From Scylla paramamosain (Eukaryota > Arthropoda > Malacostraca > Decapoda > Portunidae), in contig NW_026973727.1 in NCBI RefSeq assembly GCF_035594125.1, positions 1 to 64,000 of the forward strand: 64,000 nt of DNA, given 5' to 3'. Under the pieces are notes generated by a model. That model did no database searches. It saw only the letters and a list, made by a program, of their open reading frames with translations, and had not been told where the DNA came from. Below, piece by piece: positions 25,557-40,470 of the stretch. Positions within the stretch are counted from its first letter, which is position 1; each line of letters opens with the position of its first letter. The position numbers and the translations under genes were made by a program.

Positions 25557-25825
25557 TCATATATCTACGTACACACGAAACACACACACACAAACACACA
25601 CACATATACAAACAAACATACATACATACATTAACATTCACCCACGCATGGAATTTCAGTGTTAAGCTAAATAAAACCATCGCGGAGGAGAACGGCCTGA
25701 AAAGTTCCATTTATATCACCACGGGGAAAACTCCCTTCGCCTCAAAGTGGTTTGCAGATACAGCACTCGGCACTTCGGGAGAGAAACGCGGCTTTGTCAA
25801 TGAGCTGCTGGTACTTATCGTTTGT

Positions 25826-26049
<224 letters not shown>

Positions 26050-26147
26050 GGAGTGGGACACGCGGCTTATTTTTGGGTTACTGATGTGTTTCCTTAACCC
26101 AAGTGACATTATGGCCAATTGTGGTGCGTGTGCATGGAAATATACCG

Positions 26148-26183
<36 letters not shown>

Positions 26184-26385
26184 ACACACACAGATAGATA
26201 GACAGATAGATACAATGTTTGATTGCTTGATCGCATGAGTTGAGTGACCGACTCAGTGACTGACAGACACTCACAAATAGATACAGATAGATAGATAGAC
26301 AGATAGATAAGTAGGTAGGTAGGTAGGTAGGTGGGTAGGTAGGTAAATAAATACATAGCTATACAATGGAAAAGAAAATTTGAGA

Positions 26386-26388
<3 letters not shown>

Positions 26389-26447
<59 letters not shown>
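26389..26447. repeat. (GA)n microsatellite
   Basis: About 58 bases of GA; GATA and GTAG tetranucleotides lie just before it (26,280-26,345). Confidence 0.96.
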
Positions 26448-26449
<2 letters not shown>

Positions 26450-26450
<1 letters not shown>

Positions 26451-27480
26451 CGCTCCGGTCTGTGTATGGAATCCGTGTTTATTCCTCGCATTACTAGGGC
26501 CACCATTCTGTAAGGGGAGGAAGACTGGGCAGTCAGCCAGCCAGATATAAACATTCTAATGCGGGACTTGCATGACCGCCCCTAATACTTGTCACTCTAT
26601 TTTTCAGATGTTTGTAAATTACGACGTATTATCTAAATATACAAAACTCTCCGGAGGGAAGAAGATTTCCTCAAGACCCCCTAGGGATATTACGCAGGGC
26701 AAGGGGGAAGTAAGGGTTATATGGGATACGTGGGTGGCAGGGATTGACGTCATGTGGCCCAGGATGCACTGCGGTGTTACTCTTACTTGATGGGGAAAGC
26801 GAAGCGGGACAGGCAGACGAATGGTGAGCTTAATGATGTATACAGTGACGGTCAGAAGTAGTGATTTATTGAAGAAGTCATGGTCAGAAGTAATAAAAGC
26901 AGACAGATGAGGAACATATTTTTTGTAACCGGTGTACAGTCACGGTCAGAAGTAGTGGTAAAGGCAGACAGACAAGTGGTGAGTTTATCAATGTGCGCTC
27001 ACGGCCGGAAGTAGTGATTTATTGATGTACAGTTACGGTTGGAAATAAAATGTTTTTGCAGTTACCTTCCATATGATTTGCTGACAGTCTATCAGATTTC
27101 AAGTTTCGTAGTGGAGCCCTCAGCAGAGAGAGAGAGAGAGAGGTCCCTTTTCCTAGATGGACAATCAGGATTACTGCACATAACGTAACGCTAAAGAATT
27201 ACAGCTGGAAACAATAGCCAACGCAGCACTGCAGTCAAGCCTATTGTTCCTTGAAATCGAGTATCTATGTGCCAATATCACATTCTTCATCACTGTTACC
27301 ATTGCATTATTTCATTGCCTCCTTGTCTGTATACATTCTTAGCCACCGCATCCTACGCAGCTTAGCCAGAGTGAAGGGGTCTCTCAGGCTATAAGGATCC
27401 TATTTTGATACGTTCTCTCTCATAAGAGCTATTTTCAAGGGGAACATAATTAGTCGACATCTGACCAACAGTAATGATTT
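26450..27480. other. Region without recognised genes
   Basis: Contains several short imperfect repeats of ACGGTCAGAAGTAGTG (26,848, 26,942 and weaker near 27,002), a degenerate direct-repeat cluster. Confidence 0.5.
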
Positions 27481-27489
27481 TACAATGGG

Positions 27490-27600
27490 GCGATGGGACC
27501 AACAGTGTGAATGGTGTATGTATGAGTGTGTGGTGTCTTGTCTGGGCCACCCCGTGTGGGATTGCCAGCCTGGTATATAGACAGATAGAAAACTGAATAG
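27490..27600 (+). repeat. Dispersed repeat, copy 1
   Basis: Shares TGAGTGTGTGGTG, TTGTCTGGG, CACCCC and GCCTGGTATA...AGACAGA with 44,715-44,815. Identity of the family is unknown. Confidence 0.6.
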
Positions 27601-27807
27601 TGCTGAATGAGTTACACAAGCAAACACATAAAGCGTAAAAACTTGCGCAGGGACACGAACAGTCTCTGAGTCGTTAAATGTTTCATAATGGTGTAGTTAT
27701 GTTGCACCATACGTGAGATTTGGCTTGTCTGATAAATACATGGAGTGTGACGCCTCGCTGTGACACTATTCTGGGCCGCATCGGAACAAGCAGCGGGGCA
27801 GAGGAGA

Positions 27808-27836
27808 GGCGGGGCGGGGCGGTGGGACGGGGCGGA
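27808..27836. promoter_or_regulatory. GC-box cluster
   Basis: Repeated GGGGCGGGG-type motifs, consensus for Sp/KLF factors, in a locally GC-rich stretch. No transcription unit was found beside it, so its role is open. Confidence 0.25.
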
Positions 27837-27968
27837 GAGGTTCCATGATACTCTAACCAGACCCCCGTGAAGCAGAGCAGTAATATGCGACCCGGTGACA
27901 GCCCGCCCCCACCGCTCGTTTGTTATCTCCCTAACACACACACACGCACACACAAGAGTAATGTGCGT

Positions 27969-28095
27969 GTATTGCCTCATAACAAAACCGCATTACAAAG
28001 TTATACAAGCGTGGCAGGGGACTCCCTTGCATGTATTGCCTCATAACAAAACCACATTACAAAGTTATACAAGTGTGGCAGCAGAGTCCCTTCAG
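27969..28095. repeat. Tandem duplication, 64-base period
   Basis: Two copies of GTATTGCCTCATAACAAAAC through TTACAAAGTTATACAAG and GTGGCAG, differing at a few positions. Confidence 0.85.
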
Positions 28096-28950
28096 TGCAA
28101 TATCAAGCGAGCGGTGGCCGGAGCTGGCGGAGTGGTCAGCGGCCCGTCAGTGTGTGACCAGCGGTGTCGCGTTTTTGTAACATTTTGTAACTCCAAACAC
28201 TCACTTCTTTCACTATCATGGATGGCAGGGGATGTAATGATGAGGGGATGTAATGATGAGTGCATGAAGTCAAAAAAACCTTGCATAGAATATTTTGTCA
28301 GGGTGAAATTGTGGGAAGATTGTTATATTTGGCTTTGAAAACAATGAAGCTGAGGAAACAAGAGATCTAATATACAGACTTTAGCGAAAGGGAAAAAATC
28401 TGGAAAAGGAGATACATAACTATAAGGAAATCTCTAAAGAGCAGACACACACTAAATGCTACACATACCGCTAATGCAATTTTCAAGCCACCAACACCCA
28501 GAACTCTTTCATAGTAATTAGAATGCATTCCCGCACATTCCAAGACGAATTACTTTGCGATAGCAACAAACAGCGGAAATAAATGAGCTTGCGTATGCCA
28601 CCTCGATTAAATGCATTTCAGCTTGCATAATGAGCCCAGCGCGAATATTTGAACAACACGGCTGTGCAATATTCGCTAATGGAGTTATCACGTAATTATT
28701 AAAGGAAAACAATTGCTTTCCGTGACACTTCCTCGGCAATTGATATTAGTGATTATCAAACAAGCCAAACAAGCAGATGATACCTTATCTGTTACGATAA
28801 GAGAACCAGTGATACAAACATTCGCCATACTTTTCCTTGAAGCTTCGTCTAATTAATCTAATCTCATAACTCTTAATTAATGAAAGTTCGGGTTACTTTT
28901 TTGGAGTCCTTACTTGTATCTTGAGCTCCACCGCAGACACAAAGACGCAC

Positions 28951-29307
28951 CATGGATCATATTCTGAAACGTCTCTGCGTCTTATCTCGACTCGACCAAT
29001 GACTGCGTTGATATTTGACGTCAAACTAACCTAAACAGTATTATATCTTCTAAAGCCAAACTAACAAAACCAAGCTAACCTAAATAGTACTAGATCTCTT
29101 AAATTCAATCTAACCTAAACAGTATTAGTGGAAGGCATTCGGGTTCCGAAGTGTGTTTCATGGTGCCGGTGACAGGTTAACAAGGATTCTACACCATCAC
29201 TGAAAAAAAAAAAAAAAAAAGGAAAAGAAAAATGAAAACCCGACTTCTCATCTCTGTAGCCTTTGAAAATAGTCTTGATGAGAACCTAAAGCGTTTCAGA
29301 GTACGGG
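28951..29307 (+). mobile_element. MITE-like element with inverted ends, copy 2, with internal expansion
   Basis: Same ends (ATATTCTGAAACG ... AAGCGTTTCAGAGTACG) and same CTCATCTCTGTAGCCTTTG core as copy 1. The middle holds an extra array of CTAACCTAAACAGTATTAGAT-like units. Confidence 0.6.
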
Positions 29308-29724
29308 TTACATGAAAACGACACAGATAAGAATGACAACAAAAAGTGTTGGCAGTGTCTCGTCACACGCTTGGATTGTGAATGTGAGCAGCTTCAAATT
29401 ACTACCGGTCGTTACACAACAACACAGAAATCAGTGTGTGCTTATTTATGCATCACTCTGTCATTATACTGTATTACAACTACACTAATCACCTGTATCT
29501 CTTAAACCCCCTCTTACACGACACACAATAAAGAGTGTATTTCCATCTCTTAACAGCCAAACTAAATACATGTCGCCCTTTGAGCCTGCCAATAACAAGA
29601 CAACTTAGAATGCCAATCCGAAGCTTAACATTGTGATCTGTGGCTGCCAGTAACAACACAAGCAGCCTGCACGCCCCGCTGCCTCAGTACACTCAGTTAC
29701 CTCAGTCCCTCACCACTAGATAAC

Positions 29725-29920
29725 CAATAAGTGCGTTGATATTTGAAGCCAGACTAACCTAAACAGTATTAGATCTTCTAAAGCCAAACTAACATAAACC
29801 AAACTACCTAAATAGTATTAGATATCTTAAATCCAACCTAAACAGTATGAGCCAAACTAACATAAACAGTATTAGATCTCCTGAAGCTAAAGTAACCTAA
29901 GTAGTATTAGATCTCGTATA
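29725..29920. repeat. Imperfect tandem array of AACAGTATTAGATCTTCTAA-like units
   Basis: About five degenerate units of 30-40 bases with shared CTAACCTAAACAGTATTAGAT and AAGCCAAACTAAC words. A related array sits inside the MITE copy at 28,951-29,307. Confidence 0.6.
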
Positions 29921-30139
29921 CTCCTCACATATGCGGACGAAGCACATTAATTATTCCACGTGTATCATCAGTAAAGAGTTAAGTGGTGAGATGGATTTCG
30001 CTCAGCTGCTGGTGGTGTGTGGCGATGGTAGTGGTGATGGCGGTGATAGTGGTGGTGGTGGTGGATCGGCGCCGAGGATGGAATGAAGTGATCGAGTGTG
30101 CCAACAAGATTATGAAGGCAGGGTGATTATACAGCTGTG

Positions 30140-30142
<3 letters not shown>

Positions 30143-30196
<54 letters not shown>
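30143..30196. repeat. (GA)n microsatellite
   Basis: About 54 bases of GA; a GAAGGAAC/GAAAGA-rich purine tract follows at 30,290-30,400. Confidence 0.95.
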
Positions 30197-30199
<3 letters not shown>

Positions 30200-30625
30200 C
30201 GAAACATGTAGATTAGCGGGACAGTTTCCAATATTTCATACAAGAAAATAAAAAAAAAGGGGGAGAAAAGTAAAAACATGATGTAGGGAAGGAATGGAGA
30301 AAGGATGGAAGAAAGGAAAGAACGAAAGAACGAAGGAACGAAGGAAAGAAGGAAGGAGGAAAGTAAGGTATGAGGTAGGGAAGGAGGGAAGGATGGAATG
30401 AAGAGAGCTGGTTGGTTCATCACGTAGTAAAAAGTTCTTCAGGTTCTCGTCTCTATTAAGGCAGCTGATGATTAAAGGAGAGAAAGATAAATCGATGCAA
30501 ACTGCTCCCTGATTTCCCAAACGGCTGAATACTCACTTTTTTCTAGTCTCCCTCTTACAGTTGAAAAAAGGGGAAGAAACTAAGTTAATCTTTGTAACTA
30601 CTCTACAGCGAATATGAAAGGTATG

Positions 30626-30630
<5 letters not shown>

Positions 30631-30697
<67 letters not shown>
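30631..30697. repeat. (TC)n microsatellite
   Basis: About 67 bases of TC repeat. Confidence 0.97.
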
Positions 30698-30698
<1 letters not shown>

Positions 30699-30808
30699 AA
30701 ATAGTTTCTTTTGCTCTCTAAGGGCCACTGCTGAGTTCCTTCAATTTAGCCAAAGAGCAACAAAATCCAGAGAGCTATTTAAGATCGTCAAAGGAGATTA
30801 CAGAACTG

Positions 30809-30811
<3 letters not shown>

Positions 30812-30893
<82 letters not shown>

Positions 30894-30935
30894 AGAAGAA
30901 GAAGAAGAAGAAGAAGAAGAAGAAGAAGAAGAAGA
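30812..30935. repeat. Compound (GA)n-(GAA)n array
   Basis: About 79 bases of GA running directly into about 15 GAA units. Confidence 0.97.
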
Positions 30936-31077
30936 GGAAGAATAGGAAGAAGAAGACAGCCCGGGCAGTGTTCGGAGCGGTGTTGTCACCACCACGAAGG
31001 TTCGACAGATGGCTCAGGAAATGTTTCAAATTGAGAAGTGCCAACTTTTTTAATCTGGTGTTCGCGACAGTTGGACC

Positions 31078-31114
<37 letters not shown>

Positions 31115-32538
31115 TTAATGTTACTTTCGTGAGGTAAAACTCTTCTGAGCAGTTAGTTTTACATTCCAGCAGAGAGTTTCCTTCTTCTTCTTCTTCTTTT
31201 TTTCATGTATCTTTATATAAGTTAATATTTTCTTACTTTTCCTTTTGTTATTTGAATTATTTCCCTCCTTTCCTTTTTCTCTTATTTTTTTTCTACATTT
31301 TCATTTTTCATTCTACTTTTCCTTCCCAACATAGGTTATAGTGAAGACCTTGTATCATTTATTTACTAAGGATGAAGAACAATCACAGACGCGCCCTTTC
31401 ATACAAAAAACCCAAGCTGTACAGTTGTTCTGGTGTGAATGTGAAAGGTCATTACTGCGTGACCCTTAACGACGTCTAGATGACCCGCCGAGACTCCTCG
31501 TAGTAGCAGGACAGTTTGATTCACTCGTAGTTCAGGAGGTTCGCCTTTGTAACGCCACTCGCTCGTTTTCTTTCCTTCGTCCAAATAACCCGTCTTTCAA
31601 TTTCTATTCTCCTATCTTCTTGAATTTATGTCCTTTTATATGTTCTGTATTTTCATTATCAAGTGTCTGCCTGTTGTGTCCCCCTCTTTCTTTTCGTATG
31701 AGGAGCCACAGTCATTACAGGCCGTGATTTGCTCCTGACGCTGCGCACTTCTACTTTAAACGTCTCAGCACGCTGGAATGACGACACCAAAACATGCAAA
31801 TGCTGCCTCGCCTCGCCTTGCTTCTGACTCTCGCCGAGCTCCCTTAACAGTCCCTCTGGCACTTTTGTCTCCTCGCACACAGGAGGCGGCAATTCGCTGG
31901 CCTTTTCCCTTCCTTTATTGGCCTGGGTGTATCTGTGTAAATCTTGAAAACGGAGTGATGTAGATGTGAGGGTCACCAGGTGTGTCTCGCCTGGGAGGGT
32001 CCCCAGCACCCTGCCTCCATCGCTCTTCACCCTCTCTTGCTGCGGCCCAAAGCTGCTTCACTCGAGCACCTGACAGCCCCTCGCACCGCCCCTCGCCTTT
32101 TCTAACAACTGCACTGCTACGGAATTTCAAAGCTACGTGATTTCTTTTCTGGAAACACGCGACGCTGCACCTTCTGTGTGAAGTGTCCTGTGTGTGCGTC
32201 GCTTGTTACTCTCCGCCACCACCACCACGACTTTATATCACTCCTGGCCAAATAGAGCAGTCTGCATTTCATTCCTCAACCCCTTTTATTCCTCGATTTG
32301 ATAGACGGAATCTGAGAATACCTTATTTCTTTTCATCTCATTTTGATTTCGCTCTCTCCTCCATGTATTCAGTTCTTGGATGCATGGAAAACTACGCGGT
32401 TCCTTTGCCTCGGAAGTCTGATTGTACGCACACACATTCTCCCTCCCTTCGCTGAGTCGCTTCCATGTAAGATCCAATACCGCCTGTTATCCTGTTAGCG
32501 CGGCAGCGTCTTAAGGGGCTCGAGCTGGATTTTTCCCT

Positions 32539-32847
<309 letters not shown>

Positions 32848-33334
32848 AGCGCGCACTTCACCCAAGCATGAAAGAAAGCAAGACAATGTGGCGCATCGAT
32901 AATTTCGCAGACACTCCCCGTATCACTCTCGTCCTGCACTTTACCCTTACCGCAGAGTACACGGGAGCCCGCCGAGCCTCCCCTCCCGCCCTGGGCCCGC
33001 CAACATACAGGAGCACACGGCAAGGCGACACAAAGGCCGGGAAGAGCACCGCACTCAAAGAAGGAAAGATAGAAGAGTCGATACTACAGGAATGCAATCA
33101 GGAAGGCGCAACAAAGCTCCCGATAACACAGGAAAGCTTGCAAATATAGCTGCGTACATTGCTATACATCGCTGTACTATAAAAATTAACATGAGGGAGG
33201 AACAAACATTAACAGACCTGTATGATATGGTTTGATTTACTGTTTCAATTAAGCATGAACTATTGATATGGAAGGCGCGATGTAAATTCTATTAACTATT
33301 ATACTTTGGGTTACTCCCGTTAGGTGTGGTCATA

Positions 33335-33540
33335 GCGAATTATTCGTCTCCATCTTACTCTGTCTGTTGCGTCTTCAGTTATATTCATCATCCGCTTGTC
33401 TTCCTTCAGTGCATCCAATAAATTTCTCTTTGGTCTTCCCTCAGCTTAGTTGGTTTATAACCAGCACCCTCCTCCCCAGGTCTCTCCTCTGCACACCAGC
33501 CACTCTCAATCTCGTCAATCTACTTTTGCCCTAATTGACG
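33335..33540 (-). mobile_element. LINE C-terminal fragment
   Basis: A minus-strand frame reads GRPKRNLLDALKEDKRMM and TEDATDRVRWRR. This resembles the conserved basic GRPK...DRxRWR tail of many retrotransposon reverse transcriptases. Frames are broken upstream. No other LINE part is nearby. Confidence 0.55.
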
Positions 33541-33559
33541 CACGGGCACGGGTTCTATG

Positions 33560-34790
33560 AACATTATACATGGAGGTATTTTAAGCGTGTTTTCTTACAT
33601 AACAATAACGAAAGAGTAACTTTTAATTGATATTTCATAATAAGCTTCCTCTTCAAATAGAATTATCTGCCGATAACTTTTCATAGAGCGGGAATATTTG
33701 AAGTTCCCTTGATTATCTCGTGGATTATCAACCATTCTGCGCTGAGTGGTGTTGCTTTTGTCCGCAAATTAGGTCTCATTGCTGTGAAAACGTGAAGCAG
33801 ATAAACCCAGCTCTCCTAGTAATATAGATTATTCCATGTAACCTCGCATAATCCCGTGTTATCCACCTTAATGTATCGTGATGTTTTGGTCTTGCCTCTG
33901 CCCTGATCCGCCTCGCCTCAGTATGTCACTGTACAGATGGGAACAGCTGGTGTAAGCCTCCCCTTGCAAAACAATTCATATTTCAAAGATCAAAACGTTA
34001 ACAGCATAATATAGCTGATTTGTACACATGAAGGACTATATAATAGCAAAGGTGTTACCCTCAGACTATTACCTCCATGACCCCTTGAACACACAACACA
34101 ACCCCAGCGGCCCATTAATGTGGCGTGACAAAACTCCTATACATAAAGGGATAACAGATACATCACCCTAGACCAATATTTCCACAACTACTTAAAGCCA
34201 CCAAACAACTCTTGCGGTCCACTCATGCAGCATAAACAAAACCCTTATAGCATTATATAATATATTACAGAATGCTACACATTAGGAGACAACAAATACA
34301 TCACCATTGCACCAATATCCCCACGATTTCTCAATACCACCGGCAACGCAGCCGTCCACTGAAGCGACCATAGCAGAAGCCTTGCACTCCATTCCGCCCA
34401 CAATTTTGGCAGAGGTACTATCTGCTCCGCCACGCTGGCTGAGTATTCCCGCCTTGATGTGAGGAAAGGAACAGGTAAAAATGGCCGCATGCTGGAAATG
34501 TGGAAATGTTGATGAGGTGGCGGGCCTTCACAGGGTCCTGATAACACTGGTGTCAAAGGAAGGGCAAAATTGCACCCCACGTGACCACGCCCGTTTTGAC
34601 ACGCCGCGCTGGGAGGACTCAGGGACGAGCCGCTGTGGCGTTATGGAGCCTGGCCCCCTTCATTGCCGGCATCTGTGATTGTGTCTCCATCACACATACA
34701 CACACATGCACAGGCGGCAGAATAACATTGGTTCATCAGTTGAAGGGAGGAAGGAGCGCCGCGGGACATGCCACTCGAGCACTCCTCTGA
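33560..34790. other. Region without recognised genes
   Basis: Mixed sequence with no supported coding exon; open frames near 34,275-34,680 have no recognisable motifs. Confidence 0.5.
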
Positions 34791-34807
34791 TATTAATGTT
34801 ATTATGG

Positions 34808-35274
<467 letters not shown>

Positions 35275-35536
35275 GCTTCTTTCATCCCATTAAGTACTCG
35301 CTCGACGGGAAAGACGTGGATTATAATAGCTAATGAAAGATCCCCTGAGCCGCCTCCAGCGTGTCTTGCTGCTCAGGCTAAGGAGAGACACAGTGGCCGC
35401 TGGACCTCGGAGTATTCAGACAGCCAAGAGGGTTAGTATTATTCATGTTAGGGTATGTCTCTTGTCTGTCTGTCTGCCTATCTGTCTCTTTTTTGTCTGT
35501 CTGTCTGTCTGTCTCTGTATTTACGTCTCATCTCCT

Positions 35537-35539
<3 letters not shown>

Positions 35540-35610
<71 letters not shown>

Positions 35611-35830
35611 ACCGTGCCTCCTTTTGTCAAACTCATAGATTCTTTCATTCAGCATGTTTATGTATCAAATCATCTGTTTATCTGTCTATCTATCTACCAA
35701 TTGTCTATTTATCTATCTATTTATCAATCTGTCTATCCATCTATCTATATACCTATATATCTATCTATCTTTCTATCCATCTATTTATCTATCTATTTTA
35801 TCTACCTATCTACCTGGCTACCCATCCATC
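35540..35830. repeat. (CT)n and CTAT/CTGT tetranucleotide arrays
   Basis: About 68 bases of CT at 35,540-35,608, then imperfect TCTA units at 35,680-35,830. Confidence 0.95.
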
Positions 35831-36046
35831 TGTTCTCCCCCCGACCCACCTGCCTGCCTGCCTCAAGTAATAACTAGTAGTAGTGTGCCAAGCAGTAACA
35901 AGGAGACTCCACTCCCCGCTGGGGCTCGCATCAACCCGGAGATAAAAGTAATAAACAGTAGTGTGTAATTTCTTAAAAAGCTTCAGCGTAACAGGTGGGA
36001 GTGGAAAGACAATTAAGGAAGAAGGATAGATCTCATGGTGGCCATC

Positions 36047-36312
<266 letters not shown>

Positions 36313-36379
36313 TTATTTGCTGCACAATGTTTAATATATCAGCTGGTGTTTTTTTCTTTTTTCTTCTTCTCAGTGTTCT

Positions 36380-36775
36380 TCCATGAAAACATGAGATAAT
36401 AAGGGAAGCTGCAAGAAGCCATCAGGCCTACACGTGGCAGCCCCTGTATGAAATACACCTACCTATCTCTACCTATCATCCCGATCCATAAATTTGTCTA
36501 ATCTTCTTTTAAAGCTCCCTATTGACTCAACACTACAAACCTGATTATTGAGGTTGTTCCATTCATATACCACTCTATTTCAGAACTAATTCCTTCCTAT
36601 CTCTTTCTTGAACCTAAATTTTTCAAGTCTGAAACCGTTATTTCTTGTTATATCCTGATTATTGATCATAAGAATTTTGTTTACGTCCCCCTTGTTATAA
36701 TCCCTAAACCACTTAAAGACTAGTAGTTTGTTTTTGTTCCGTTCTTCATTGTTTTTCCTATGTGTCCCTTTGAAA
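36380..36775 (-). mobile_element. CR1-like LINE 3' end
   Basis: The minus strand reads DYNKGDVNKIL, NNGFRLEKFRFKKEIGRN and then, past stops, NRVVYEWNNL and SFKRRLDKFM. It is followed by a 3' UTR containing CACGTGTAGGCCTGATGGCT. The same 3' UTR occurs at 20,131-20,248 and 23,755-23,838. Inactive fragment. Confidence 0.72.
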
Positions 36776-37192
36776 TCTATATAGACGCTCCCACAACATG
36801 CAGGTGAAAAAAAAAAAAAAACTGTGCCGGAAATTCCATATCGTGTGTCCCCTTGATGACACCGTGCGAGCCTCAGCCGTGCGTGACGCAATTGTCTGTC
36901 CCAAAAACACGAGCTCGAAACAAACCAAGAAAAAAAAAGGAAGGGATGAAAATAAAGTACTGCATCTAGGCGCTCTTATATTTCTTTTATTTTTCTTCGT
37001 AGTTCGTGAATTGTATTCTAAAATGTTTCCATGTCTTCTTATTTCCACTGGTTGTGACAGCTCTAGTGGAAGTTATTGGGATTTTTATGATTTTGCTGAT
37101 AATTTAACAAATATTCAGCATCATCAGTGGAAAAAAAGATCCATGAGGACCAGGCTAATTATCTTTGTGACCTCTGAAAATACGGCACCCCC

Positions 37193-37234
<42 letters not shown>

Positions 37235-37490
37235 GCCCTCCCACCCTCCAACCTATCCTTCCTCCCTGCCTTCCCTCCCTCCCTCCCAACGCCCACACTC
37301 GTCCCTTTGTCCGCGGCTGGTTTCCCCTATTGACAAATTTTCCGAGCTGAGTGGTTCTTTCGTATTTCCACATCCTCCAATCAAGAGTTAACGTGGCTTC
37401 CTGGTCAGCCAATGAGAATAGCAGTCCGCCTTGCCAGGATATTAGTGAGGCTTCCTTTTTAATCAATAAAGAAAGTAGCATCTCTTAAAA

Positions 37491-37708
<218 letters not shown>

Positions 37709-37968
37709 GCGGGACACAAGTCACCGCTCCTAGCACTCCGTTTTCTATTTCATTATCACCCTTCCGTTTTCACTCTCTCTACTGCACACGCTCTTGTCTT
37801 TCATATCTTTATACATTTCTCTTACTTGTCACATTCTTTGCACGCTCTTTAACACATGTGTTACACATCTTCTCAACACATCTTACTACTCCTTTCTTCA
37901 CACAGACATACACACACACATACACTCTTTTTTTCCATAATTTTGTATGTGTCGTTTGTTGTGTTTAG

Positions 37969-38059
37969 TGATTGCGAGGCCAGGGCTGCCCTCATCGTCC
38001 GCCACACGCCCACAGACCTGATGCTGCGAGTTCTCAGGGCAGCGCCCCCGCCCCGCTGA
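37969..38059 (+). CDS. Candidate 3'-terminal coding exon, unknown protein
   Basis: After GTTGTGTTTAG an open, GC-rich frame (EARAALIVRHTPTDLMLRVL) runs 30 codons to TGA at 38,057-38,059. A GC-rich then AT-rich stretch with AATAAA at 38,242-38,247 follows, like a 3' UTR. Base composition contrasts with the surrounding AT and CT repeats. No homologue was recognised and upstream exons were not found. Confidence 0.25.
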
Positions 38060-38438
38060 ACAGGTCGCAGCTCCTTTCCTAACCGGCGAGCAGCACTCCT
38101 CGCCGCGCCACCGCACCGCCCACCACCGGGCCCCAAGACTCCCCCACCTGCGGGCTGGTGCCCGCTTTGTGTATTATGTACATTCATGTATATTTTTTCC
38201 TTTGTGCAATATGTATATATGTATATGTTGACATAATACTCAATAAACCTTTAATAATAATTGTTGAATAAATAGAGAATACCCAGGCTAAGTTTCCTTT
38301 GCCAGAGCTACAATGTTGTAACACTGGAAACTGTTACCCTTAAAGGACTAAACACTGCTATGACCAAGAGGCATAGTTGGGAGCCTAAACTTCTCGCTTG
38401 AGCGACTCCCGGGCGGCCAAGTAGCACTTCACCTTCGC

Positions 38439-38477
<39 letters not shown>

Positions 38478-38989
38478 TACGTGCTCTCTACTTTTTCACT
38501 CCCTCTTTTTCTACTCAGAAAGTAAGTAAGAAGATCAAGTTAGGTAGCTCAGGAAGCCTCGGGGGTAAGCTTGTTATGCAGCTGTTCCTTATTGTTTGAA
38601 ATTAAATGTCCTTCCCCCGACTATTTGAATGTAGCCTATAGGGAGAAATACTTAGTTACGGAAGGTAGGGCCTGGCACCTCAGTGGGGTTGTTGTCTTTC
38701 TTTTGTCTCCCTTTGCCAGAGCCCCTCTTACATCCAAAAGAGTATAAAGTGAGTTACATAGCGCGCTATTAGTAAAAGTGACAGAATAACGGGTGATTGT
38801 AACAGAAAACTAAGTGAGGATAAAGATTAAGATGACTCATGAATATGCACCATTCATAAATTTGCATGTTTCTCTACATAGATTAATCCGAAAAGCAAGA
38901 GATGAAAAATGGAATCTAACTTTCTTTTTTCAAAGTATTGGATTATGCATCAATTAAAGTGTGTCACGACCTACACTGGTTTTATTCAA

Positions 38990-39040
<51 letters not shown>

Positions 39041-39371
39041 GCGACATATGACATCACTGTTGCATCACATTAAGCCAGTCGGAAAATCAGTCTTTGTTAG
39101 GCCAAGTCGAAGGAATGGCGGAGAACGATCACTAGTTGAAGTCATCAGTCACTCAAAGAAAAGAAGTAAAATCGGTGATCTTTCTCTATCCATCATTGCC
39201 TCCGTCTTCCTCCTGCCTTTTGCCCGACGACTGGGTGGCAGCATTCAAGAATAGCACGCTGGAGTACCGCGGTGAAGCTCGCCATGCTCAGTGATACATG
39301 ACAAGACAAGACCAAAGGCAAGTGGTTTTTTGATAAAAACGAGGCTGCAACGAAGACAGCGAGACTGATGA

Positions 39372-39424
<53 letters not shown>

Positions 39425-40139
39425 GACTAACTTAAATCAGTGTGCTCTCTGTGAAGGGGAGGACTGTGTGTATGTATGTGCGTATGTCAAGACTACTTAT
39501 AACTGACGTGCTGTCTCTAAAGGGAAGTAGTGTCGCTACTATGTTGGTGAAACCTCCACTCACCGCCTGGCAGCTTACCTCTACACAGTCATCAGTCCTC
39601 AGGTGTAATAATACTTTAAGTCCCCCCATTCCAGTTACCCATAAATCCACAAACCCACCAGTCCTTCAGTCCACCAACCTACCAATACCCAGTCTAACAC
39701 AAAAGTTCACTAATCCAGCCCAGCCCCAGTGATCCACCATCCCACAGACACATCAGCTCACTGCCCACCAAGACACCACGCCGCCAGCAAACCACAACCC
39801 TGCCCACTAGACTCTCAAGCTAAGCCACACCCCAGTCCGTCATCCCTGCCAGTCTCGTCTACCATCCACTGAGCCGCCAGCACAGATCATCCCCGCCCGC
39901 TAGACCCACGAGCTACGCCACACCCCTGGCCGTTATCCCTGCCCTGTCAGAGCCTCGAGGATCTGACGCAGTAGGACGTCAGGGAGGCAGCTTGTCATCT
40001 ATGTGCCTTGAATACATTGTATAAAAATGTTGCTAAACGCTCGACATGCCTTGCCATTAGTTGGCACCCAGCAGCCGCGGGCCACGAGGGGCGGCCTTTG
40101 TTAGCTTCGTTATTATGATTCTGTGCTAGAGGTCCTGGC

Positions 40140-40273
40140 TGCGTTAGTGGCAGTAGTAGTACTGGTAGTGGTGGTGGTGGTGGTGGTGGTGATAGTAGTA
40201 GTGAAGGTAGCGGTAATGATGGTGGTGACGGTGGTAATTGAGATACACGTAGTGGCAGTGGCATTAATAAAAC

Positions 40274-40307
<34 letters not shown>

Positions 40308-40309
40308 GA

Positions 40310-40353
<44 letters not shown>

Positions 40354-40414
40354 ATAGTACTAGTAGTAGTAGCAGTAGTGGTGGTGGTGGTAGTAGTAGT
40401 TGTAGTAGTAGTAA

Positions 40415-40470
<56 letters not shown>

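Noticed and set aside
31659..32030. Minus-strand ORF of 123 codons in a GC-richer stretch
   Set aside because: No motif, no splice context and no recognisable family; several frames are open because of composition.
34275..34678. Open frames on both strands
   Set aside because: No motifs, no splice pattern, no polyadenylation signal in place.
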